DNA of 64,000 bases, taken from Patiria miniata (Eukaryota; Echinodermata; Asteroidea; Valvatida; Asterinidae). Location of the stretch: positions 2,108,001 through 2,172,000 of the forward strand of contig NW_024037068.1 of NCBI RefSeq assembly GCF_015706575.1. Reading direction: 5' to 3'. Below the pieces are notes generated by a model that was not told the DNA's origin, did not search any database, and worked only from the letters and a program-made list of their open reading frames with translations. Position numbers and translations under genes: made by a program. Shown here one piece after another: positions 57,701-64,000 of this stretch (within the stretch, counting starts at the first letter, position 1; every line of letters starts with the position of its first letter).

Positions 57701-60700
57701 ACACCGATTAGGATTGCAAATATCTGTATGGGTGGACAAAAACATCAAATCACAGTGAATAATAACACCCTAACCCTCCTGCTATTTAAACATTCACAGA
57801 CAGTCACAATTTCCATCCACTTTTCCTGTTGTACTTTTAACAGAGGCTAGTCACCAGCAGTCAGATCATTAGTCAAGCAAGCACTGTGACTAGTCAAACT
57901 CAGTCCACAGACCATGAACAGACACAGCAGGCAAGTTGTGGGCACAGCTGGCTTATCAGTTACGCAGTCAAAGCAAAGCACGGTCACGGCCAGTCAATCC
58001 TGCTTTATGTGGGCTGGGTATTCTTAACTATTGAAAACATGACGTCACTTGATTCATTTTGACTGAAAGGACCACTTCGCACTGAATGTATGTTTGCATA
58101 GGAGGATTAATAGTAAAAACATGTTGTGTTTTGTGACCACTGACGTCATTTTACGAACTTCTCTACATAAGGGCGTCGCCAGACCAAATTAATTTTGTTT
58201 TTGGTCTAGGGGGAGGGGGGGGGGGGGGAGGCAGGGAGGTTTGACAACAAATGTGCTGACGTACCACTCTGCCGGGAGGTAGCCGTGAGTTTGTTTGGGT
58301 CACCAGGTAAGAATTTTTGGTCACCCCACCCGACTAATAGAACCGATCAAGTAAGCTCCGCCCCTTGGTGTTCTAACCAATTACAGCCGTGATTTGCGCC
58401 TGACATGCATGCACGCGCGTATGACGCACGCAGCTGGAATATGCAGTATGGCTTTTGAAGAGTGAGCCTGTGTTTTTAGGGGCTAACTGGATCGTTCCAT
58501 TCGGCGACTCACCGCTTTTCAAAGCAAACAATGTTTCACACTATCTGATATTAGGTGGTGCTACATATCTTGACTTATTGGGCCATGGACACACCATTTT
58601 GTCGGCAGGATGATAGTGCGGATAAAAAGGAATAATGGGGGTATTATGAAGGAGTTGAATGGAACAGTGCAAGTTTAATACATTTCATATTGAAAGTAGC
58701 CTCCCTCGGTGATCCATGGAACATTGTATTTCACTCAGCTTTGTCTCAGGATCCATGGATCACCTCGGGAGGCTAGTTTTACCACACCACTCAAAGCACT
58801 CAATATTTGTATACTAGAACACAAAACGCCATGTTTTTTTCCCATTCATTCCTCTGTAAGTGGTTGGGAGGAACAGGTGGAACAAATTTCATTAGACACT
58901 GACAAAACCAGTCTGGACAAATACCTTGTTCGCAACTGGCTCCTGAGAAGCCTGGTGGACAATCGCAGGTGTAGAATGTGCACCAATTCTGGCAGACGCC
59001 GTTGTTCTGGCAAGGATTTGAGTCGCACTGATCGACACCTGCATAGAATAGGATTAAGAATATCAATATGAGGGTCCGTCTCAATAACCGGGACGAGTAC
59101 TGGACAAGTTCCGGACATTGTATCGGGTATAAGTTGCAGGATTCTGAACAACTTCCCCACAATATCCCCGCAATGAAGTTATCAGTATTGGTGAGTCAAG
59201 CATTTACTATAAACATTATCGTTGATGTATGGATCGACCCACTGTTAACATGCCAGCTTTTTTAACAAGTGATCCGCGGATTGTGTGTCGCCTTTTTCCA
59301 CGGTCAATCTCTTTGTTTTGTGTTCTTAAAAAAATTCAAAATCTAGTGCATTTCAAACAATGACCTCAAAAGACCCCAGGATGACCTTTGACCTCCTATT
59401 TCGGAAAACTTGTGATGAACCCCAACCCAAGGATCGCTCCATCCAAGTTACATTGAAATCCATCAAATAATTGGAATCATACTTGAAGAATGACCTCTAA
59501 TGACCCTAAATGACCGTTAACCTTAGTAATCCAATGAAGAATTGTGTCTTCCCACCCAAGGGTCGTTGCATCCAAGTTTCATCAAAATCCATGAAGATAT
59601 GTAGAAGTTATACATTTTTTTCAAAAACTGAACCGAAACTTTAACATACGGGTCTACGGACGACTTCAAGGGAAGGACTTGAGGGGTAGGAGCATTGTTG
59701 TCCATGAGTCCCTTTTTCTAAAGATTTCACTTGTGGGGTACCGTTCCCTTTGTACTAGTACCCCACAATGAGTCCTGGTCAGTACGGGTCTACGGTCATA
59801 CAGACATACAGAGTTTAGGACTGTTAAGTGTCTCCCAAAACTTTGTTAGGCGACACAAATATCTTTTAAGATGGTGTTCTGTGAGTGATTTCCATGTCGA
59901 CTCGGGTTAAATGTAAATTCATGAGGGGAAAAAAAATGAAGCACGGTTTGGTGTCTTTTTCCAATGACTTGTTGATTTGCTACTTACGTGTGGTGCAGTT
60001 TGTACCAGTCCAGCAGTCGTTACAGTCACAGCGGTAGGAGAATTCGTTGGGACAGTTGTGAACGCAGACCCCGCGACTGTTGCAAGGGTTGGTCTCACAA
60101 ACGTCTTTAACTAATGGGGTAAAAAAATACAAATAAACACAATTTTGGTGAAAATTTGACAAAAGATGCAATTTTAAATCATACTGCTCTGTAATATTAC
60201 ACTGAGCAATATTTATCAGGGTTCGACCTTAGCGGTAGTAGTCCGCTCGCCAAATGCGTGTAAAAACAGCAGCGGACTAGTCAAAACCATTCCCTGAGTA
60301 GTTTGCCTGGCGAGTCAAAATTATTGCAAAAATTTTGAACTTCTATTGCAGAATAGTGAAATGGCCTGTGGACTAGATCAGAATCTGGTTTACTAGTCTG
60401 GATGACTAATGGAAAAAAAAAATTAAGGACGAACCCTGAAAATATGTTATATCGTGTGCTTGGATACTGTAATTTTATTGGTCTAGAACGGCCACGTGTC
60501 CAGTCCTTAAAAATAATTGTTTAATTCATATTTTAAAAGCTGCCTTTAGACCCACACTTATTATTTGGTTATTCAGTTATGCAGTAGAACTGTCCTTTGT
60601 TTTGGTAACAGTTTTTTGGTGTGATTAGGTCAAAAATGACTTTGTGAAAATGAAAGCGTCCTTTTAAAAGATAGAAGTGCAGTTAGCTCATAAATATGCA

Positions 60701-63700
60701 TGAGGTGAAACAATAGACATTACAACTTAAGGCATACTAGATTCCTTACAGGTTGTAACATACACATTACTGACTTACCTATGTCGCACAAAAGACCAGT
60801 GTAGCAAGACGGACACACACATTCAAAGCTACGACAGTTACCGGCTGGGGTAAGACAAGGGCCACGAGCACAGGGATTCACCTGATCACAGAAGGCGGTA
60901 GCTGTAGGTGTCATCAATAAAATGGATCAGTTCCAATCACTGAACAAGTTGAACACTGCGGTTTCAGACTGGCGTTTCAGATTTGAGTGGAACCAAATGG
61001 CATTAGGCGTGATTCAAATTAACCAACATATATTCTGATTTATTATAATGTAACCAAGAAAATAACTGGAACGCAGTGGCGCACCTGGGGCTGGGGGGGG
61101 GGGAGCTCGGGGGGCTCAAGCCAAAACCTTTTGGCAAAATTTTTTGAAAACAAAATCAACTTTTAACAAATTTGTAAACAAAAAGTTTTGAGCCTCCCCA
61201 AACCAAACCTTGGTGCGCCACTGCTGAAACAGGGTTCTAACCTGTAACCTCCAGAATGCTGTTCCAGTGCTCAACCAACTGAGCTATACAGCTGAAAGTA
61301 TTGCTGAAAGAACACTATCCTTTTAGTGATTTGTCCAAGAAAGCTTATCATATCCTAGATTTTGAAATTGCTACATGCAGAACTTCACTAAAACAATGGT
61401 CCAGACATTTGAGTTTCATGTTATTTTACTTTAAGCACCCTTCTTTAGATTTTGGGCACTTTTGTTGCTTCAAATGAAAATAATGCACAAATGACAAATG
61501 AATACTCCACCTTTAAATAAAGTCAGTAAACTGCTCCGATAATCACAATTTTGTGGTTGTACCTAGAAAAATAGCATTGTTTAAGTGTTCCACATTCACT
61601 CAAAATATGTTGGCTGAGCAACTTACATTCTGTACACATTTTGCCACCCCAGCAGCCCGTACAAGAGCAGACGTAATCGCTGCAGTTGCTGCCCCCAGCC
61701 CGGCTACACATACCACCATTGGCACACGGGTTGTCTGCACATGGGTCAATCTCTGCAAAACCAAACACAAAAACATGGGGCATTAAACAAATAATGAATG
61801 TTAATGAGTGCAATATGGTAAGAATAATCTCATGAGGTTTTCCATTCCGTCGGTTACCGAATGAAATTATATATGATTAGTTGCTTTTCATTGCTTTTCG
61901 AAGAAGAATGTGCCAAACTAACCCTGTTTTAGCTTACTGGATATGACACTTTTAAAAAAATAACAGTAAAAAAAACATGTACAACCTTTTGATAATGAAA
62001 CATGATTTCGTCTATATTTCCAAAAATCAGTCCATTGACTTATAGTTGGGAATTACCTCCATTTCTTGAAATCTTCTAAAAGTCAGCCAGCCAGACGGAA
62101 TAATTTCACGGGGTATTTAGTACCAGTACGATCTTTAATCCAAGTAAGCTATTTGATAATAATTCGGTAGGCTACTTATAGGATAAATGCAAATGATCCT
62201 ACATGCTTTTGATTACTCTGGCAACTTCTGAGTCAGGTAACTTATTTTATTATCCTAAGGAGTCTGGAAAAAAGTCAAATATAAGAAAGTTTACGTCTGA
62301 CAACTTACCAATCTCACAGTTATCGCCAGTTCGGCATGACGGACATGCACACATGTAGTTATTGCAGTCGTTATTAATCAGGGTACAGACGCCGCCATTG
62401 TTACAAGGGTCGGTAGTGTTGCAAATACTGGTAGCTAAGGGTCAAGAGTCGGAACACAAAAACATGTATTAAACATGGTCAACATTTCCCAGAAATCAAA
62501 GCACAGCATGAGCATGTTTACTTCAGTGACAGAATGTGTGCATAGGATGTAAACAATACAAATTTCCCATGAGGATACAAGCATAAGCATGTCACAGGAC
62601 AAGGGGGGGGGGGGGCTAATCGTCCTTACTCACAGCAGGAGCTGATTTGCGCAGCTACAACGCGGTTGAGCAACACGGCCCGTGTCTTAGGCCTGAGATC
62701 AAAATAGAAATGGTTCTTCACCTAACCACTCTGAATCATTACTTAGCTTCCCTCTGAAGGGTCTGAGGGGCTTATCGTTTATTTATCATTCCTGGTTCGC
62801 AAAACATTTCTATTTTGACCTTCGGCCACATCAACAGTGTTGAAGGGTACACTTTGTGCATGCACTGCTTTAAAGGCATATCAGGTAAAGGTGCTTGAAG
62901 TGCATGCGTAACAATGGAGTGCGAACGTGGTTTCACCTCAAAAATAGCATCACATTTTGTTGGCCAAATTAGTCTATAGGGAGTAACAGCTAGGGCAGAG
63001 CAGTTTTTCTGTGATAGAAATTAACAAGTTCTTGAGAATGTTTTATCACTCAAACTCCATGAAATTCCCCCCAAAGCCTGCTTCAGGTTGGAACAGTAAG
63101 CATTGATCTAGTTACTCTGTTAATGACCCAATCCTGGTTATAAATTCTATTTACATTCCTTTCAACTAAGCCCAGATATCTAGCTTATTCCCATGTTGAC
63201 ACCTTTATGATTCTTTAAATTTACTTTTAAGGTCCATCCAAAGAGTTCCCACAGACACCACCTACATTTTTATGACCATGTAACCCTGAAACTATAAACT
63301 ACCATCCTAGTACTTAATGACACATGTAATGAGTTAACACCCAGCCCATGCTTCAGCATTGTATTTAATCACTCTCTTTCCCCCAAAGTCTTCCGTTTTC
63401 AACTTCTACCAGCACTCACCAACTCTCTTTGATATTAGTCTGTGTTTCCAATAAACTACGTAGACCACATTATCATTGTACAGCGGTTGTATTTCTTCAA
63501 GTGTCTCTTAGTAATTTCTTCTGTCCATCCGCTCCAGCTCCGTGTGTGTATATATATATACATATCCATTCTGATATAACTGTAACAGTGACTCTAGGAA
63601 TGATACAGTCTATCTAATACCCCTAGAAATATCCTGTGTTACAGAACTTGTTACAGAACTTGTTACAGAACTTGTTACAGAACTTGTTACAGAACTTGTT

Positions 63701-63958
63701 ACAGAATTGTTAAAGAACTTGTTACACAACTTGTTACACAACTTGTTACACAACTTGTTACACAACTTGTTACACAACTTGTTACACAACTTGTTACACA
63801 ACTTGTTACACAACTTGTTACACAACCATACTTACATGTTTCACACAATGGTCCTGTATGGCAGCCAGTGCATTGACAGCTAAACTGGAAACAACTTGTA
63901 GCACTGGCAACACACACTGCACCATTCTGACATGCGCCTGCACTACATGGATCAAAAC
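45579..63958 (-). CDS. EGF/CUB single-pass membrane protein, 3' 21 exons (5' end beyond window)
   Basis: About 933 residues are visible. N- to C-terminal: ten EGF-like modules, one CUB domain, nine EGF-like modules, a transmembrane helix and a 30-residue basic, proline-containing tail. Every module sits in its own exon with phase 1 at both ends and a length divisible by three, the hallmark of exon shuffling. Calcium-binding EGFs (DINEC, DVDEC and similar) cluster at the C-terminal side. Consensus sites for O-glucose (CxSxPC) and O-fucose (CxxxxTC or SC) occur in many modules, as in Notch-type receptors. There are no LNR, DSL, laminin G or avidin-like domains in view, so it is not Notch, Delta, Crumbs or a typical fibropellin. 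Likely an extracellular adhesion or signalling receptor. The specific function is unknown. Confidence 0.92.
46313..46420. mobile_element. DNA transposon end-like word CAGGGGCGGATCCAGG
   Basis: CCCAGGGGCGGATCCAGGAA followed by a G-run, inverse of the word at 28385-28402. Only one end is clear, so the element's extent is unknown. Confidence 0.4.
46726..46839 (-). CDS. EGF/CUB gene exon: calcium-binding EGF (six Cys)
   Basis: [20 protein letters not shown] then [16 protein letters not shown]. Fits the Asx-hydroxylation consensus and CxSxPC. Confidence 0.93.
47715..47828 (-). CDS. EGF/CUB gene exon: calcium-binding EGF (six Cys)
   Basis: [20 protein letters not shown] then [15 protein letters not shown]. 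The usual Gly before the last Cys is replaced (YMSFDC). Confidence 0.92.
47974..48250 (+). mobile_element. CORE-like SINE
   Basis: tRNA head with A-box TGGCCTAGTGG and B-box GGTTCGAATCC, then CCTTGGGCAAGCCACTTCAC and ATAAATGGGTACC, the body conserved between MIR and other CORE-SINEs. A sister copy lies inverted at 53640-53930. Confidence 0.82.
48923..49039 (-). CDS. EGF/CUB gene exon: EGF-like (six Cys)
   Basis: [20 protein letters not shown] then [15 protein letters not shown]. Confidence 0.92.
49294..49407 (-). CDS. EGF/CUB gene exon: calcium-binding EGF (six Cys)
   Basis: [20 protein letters not shown] then [16 protein letters not shown]. Asx-hydroxylation, O-glucose and O-fucose consensus sites are all present. 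Confidence 0.93.
50180..50290 (-). CDS. EGF/CUB gene exon: EGF-like (six Cys)
   Basis: [19 protein letters not shown] then [15 protein letters not shown]. Confidence 0.92.
51068..51184 (-). CDS. EGF/CUB gene exon: calcium-binding EGF (six Cys)
   Basis: [20 protein letters not shown] then [16 protein letters not shown]. Fits the Asx-hydroxylation consensus. Confidence 0.93.
51819..51935 (-). CDS. EGF/CUB gene exon: EGF-like (six Cys)
   Basis: [20 protein letters not shown] then [15 protein letters not shown], with NCT as a possible glycosylation site. Confidence 0.9.
53040..53150 (-). CDS. EGF/CUB gene exon: EGF-like (six Cys)
   Basis: [19 protein letters not shown] then [15 protein letters not shown]. 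Confidence 0.91.
53463..53579 (-). CDS. EGF/CUB gene exon: EGF-like (six Cys), directly after the CUB
   Basis: [20 protein letters not shown] then [15 protein letters not shown], followed by a Gln-rich linker. Asx-hydroxylation and O-fucose consensus sites are present. Confidence 0.92.
53640..53930 (-). mobile_element. CORE-like SINE, inverted sister copy
   Basis: On the minus strand TGGCCTGGTGGTTAGG (A-box) and GGGCTCGAATCC (B-box), then CCTTGGGCAAGCCACTTCAT. Its tail CTGGAGATAAATGCCGGCC aligns with that of 47974-48250. Confidence 0.82.
54631..54990 (-). CDS. EGF/CUB gene exon: CUB domain
   Basis: 120 codons: [49 protein letters not shown], and [16 protein letters not shown]. The first disulfide pair (GC and LSC) is present, but the second pair found in most CUBs is absent. 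The NYT and FST motifs may be glycosylated. It is the only exon much longer than an EGF module. Confidence 0.93.
55126..55368. mobile_element. MITE of the GGGCCYGTCTCAAT family, copy 2
   Basis: Ends AGGGCCCGTCTCAATT and AATTGAGACAGGCCCT are inverse with one mismatch, 243 bp. It lies in the intron upstream of the CUB exon. Confidence 0.8.
55456..55572 (-). CDS. EGF/CUB gene exon: EGF-like (six Cys), directly before the CUB
   Basis: [20 protein letters not shown] then [15 protein letters not shown]. Calcium-binding type start. Confidence 0.92.
55847..55960 (-). CDS. EGF/CUB gene exon: EGF-like (six Cys)
   Basis: [20 protein letters not shown] then [15 protein letters not shown]. First standard module after the cysteine-rich series. 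Confidence 0.92.
56089..56150 (-). mobile_element. tRNA-like SINE head
   Basis: On the minus strand GGATAGCTCAGTTGGTAGG precedes a B-box-like GAGGTCACAGGTTCAC. Without body it is a fragment. Confidence 0.45.
56340..56540 (-). mobile_element. tRNA-derived CORE-like SINE, second subfamily
   Basis: Minus strand TGGTCTAGCGGTAGAGC (A-box) and GGGTTCAAGCCCC (B-box), then GCCCTTGAGTAAGGCGCTTT and TTAAATGGGTACC. Confidence 0.72.
56828..56941 (-). CDS. EGF/CUB gene exon: EGF-like with seven Cys
   Basis: [19 protein letters not shown] then [16 protein letters not shown]. An extra Cys three residues after the third; the later Gly is kept. Confidence 0.91.
57050..57215 (+). mobile_element. tRNA-like SINE with GATCAC-GGGAGGCTAG tail
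   Basis: Head GTGGTCCAATGGTTACG and GTGGGTTCAAATTCGC, tail CGGGAGGCTAGTTTTAC and CAATATTTGTATACT. The tail recurs at 58745-58815. Confidence 0.6.
57616..57723 (-). CDS. EGF/CUB gene exon: EGF-like with seven Cys
   Basis: [19 protein letters not shown] then [14 protein letters not shown]. The extra Cys replaces the Gly after the fifth Cys; the third-loop extra Cys is absent. Confidence 0.91.
57791..58073. repeat. CAGTCA-rich repeat, dispersed copy
   Basis: Aligns with 19761-20110, from CACAGACAGTCACAATTTCC to TTTTGACTGAAAGGACCAC, in an intron of the EGF/CUB gene. Confidence 0.75.
58074..58744. other. Intron sequence, nothing recognised
   Basis: A G-run stands at about 58208-58232. No element boundaries seen. 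Confidence 0.4.
58745..58815 (+). mobile_element. SINE tail fragment
   Basis: Shares CGGGAGGCTAGTTTTAC and TCAATATTTGTATACT with 57150-57215, without the tRNA-like head. Confidence 0.55.
58925..59038 (-). CDS. EGF/CUB gene exon: EGF-like with seven Cys
   Basis: [19 protein letters not shown] then [16 protein letters not shown]. Close to the module at 56828-56941. Confidence 0.91.
59069..59215. mobile_element. MITE of the GGGCCYGTCTCAAT family, truncated copy 3
   Basis: Left end GGGTCCGTCTCAATA and body to AGTATTGGTGAGTCAAGC; the right end is missing. It begins about 30 bp upstream (minus strand) of the EGF exon at 58925-59038. Confidence 0.7.
59216..59987. other. Intron sequence with CTTTGACCTCC/TGACC motif repeats
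   Basis: Nothing coding. The sequence around 59360-59600 repeats ATGACCTTTGACC- and ATCCAAGTTTCATCAAAATC-like words, as in many invertebrate repeats. Confidence 0.35.
59988..60110 (-). CDS. EGF/CUB gene exon: EGF-like with eight Cys
   Basis: [19 protein letters not shown] then [16 protein letters not shown]. Extra cysteines in VHNC and NDC. Confidence 0.92.
60111..60778. other. Intron sequence, nothing recognised
   Basis: No repeat family or coding potential recognised. Confidence 0.4.
60779..60901 (-). CDS. EGF/CUB gene exon: EGF-like with eight Cys
   Basis: [20 protein letters not shown] then [18 protein letters not shown]. Extra cysteines in GNC and PSC. Confidence 0.92.
61217..61295 (-). 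mobile_element. tRNA-like SINE head
   Basis: Minus strand TATAGCTCAGTTGGTTGAGC and AGGTTAGAACCC. Close to the fragment at 56089-56150. Confidence 0.45.
61627..61752 (-). CDS. EGF/CUB gene exon: EGF-like with eight Cys
   Basis: [20 protein letters not shown] then [18 protein letters not shown]. Extra cysteines in SNC and TGC. NCS is a possible glycosylation site only if that Cys is unpaired. Confidence 0.92.
62309..62434 (-). CDS. EGF/CUB gene exon: EGF-like with eight Cys
   Basis: [20 protein letters not shown] then [18 protein letters not shown]. Extra cysteines in NDC and PSC. Confidence 0.92.
62435..63640. other. Intron sequence with a short inverted-repeat element
   Basis: GGCCTGAGATCAAAATAGAA at about 62690 faces its near-inverse CATTTCTATTTTGACCTTCG at about 62805-62825, suggesting a small MITE. 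A TA-rich run stands at 63550. No exon seen. Confidence 0.45.
63641..63826. repeat. 12-bp minisatellite next to a splice donor
   Basis: About five units of ACAGAACTTGTT then about nine of ACACAACTTGTT. On the minus strand the array begins about 10 bp inside the intron that follows the exon at 63836-63958, and each unit carries GTAAC, close to a weak donor site. Confidence 0.9.
63836..63958 (-). CDS. EGF/CUB gene exon: EGF-like with eight Cys (most N-terminal visible)
   Basis: [20 protein letters not shown] then [18 protein letters not shown]. Extra cysteines in TSC and TGC. Entry in phase 1 shows at least one more exon lies to the right of the window. Confidence 0.92.
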
Positions 63959-64000
63959 CTAAGCAGTAAAAAACAAATTTTAAACATATAAAAAGCTTGC

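Noticed and set aside
43715-61295. Functional tRNA genes suggested by A-box and B-box motifs
   Set aside because: None forms a convincing cloverleaf with acceptor stem. The motifs sit in SINE-like contexts.

Overview
This is eukaryotic genomic DNA: spliced genes with GT-AG introns, AT-rich non-coding sequence, and many transposon relics. The gene content (an OGFOD3 orthologue, a group I-like secretory phospholipase A2, a long EGF/CUB membrane protein) and the repeats (a Foldback element with tandem-repeat arms like the TU elements of sea urchins, tRNA-derived SINEs with a CORE/MIR-like body, many MITEs, long G/C homopolymers) suggest a marine invertebrate deuterostome such as an echinoderm, hemichordate or amphioxus. 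I cannot name the species. All alignments and counts were made by eye.

0-20 kb (minus-strand phospholipase A2 region). Two direct copies of a 5.4-6.7 kb segment (679-6076 and 12776-19470) each carry a TATA box, the signal-peptide exon and the Ca2+-loop exon of a secretory phospholipase A2. The right copy joins in phase to a catalytic His-Asp exon (12536-12660) and a last exon (10917-11068), giving an intact 177-aa enzyme. The left copy's last two exons are not in the window. The Ca2+-loop exon differs between copies far more than its flanking introns do, and nearly every difference changes an amino acid. Between the copies lies a plus-strand duplicate of the OGFOD3 promoter and first coding exon.

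19.5-28.4 kb (repeats). A tandem array of about 2-kb units contains SINE and MITE insertions. It is followed by a roughly 330-bp tandem repeat and a complete 2.3-kb Foldback-type element whose arms are 21-bp tandem arrays. I see no host gene here.

28.4-43.4 kb (plus-strand OGFOD3). Nine exons, all in phase, give a 322-aa single-pass Fe(II)/2-oxoglutarate oxygenase. The first exon is the one duplicated at 8.1 kb. The introns hold a TTAA-flanked MITE, a pogo-type MITE, several long hairpins and a LINE fragment.

43.7-64 kb (minus-strand EGF/CUB receptor). Twenty-one exons are visible and the 5' part lies beyond the right edge. Twenty are symmetric phase 1-1 module exons (19 EGF-like, one CUB); the last encodes a transmembrane helix and a short cytoplasmic tail. 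The five most N-terminal visible EGF modules have eight cysteines, the next three have seven, and the rest have the usual six. OGFOD3 and this gene converge on a shared 3' region.
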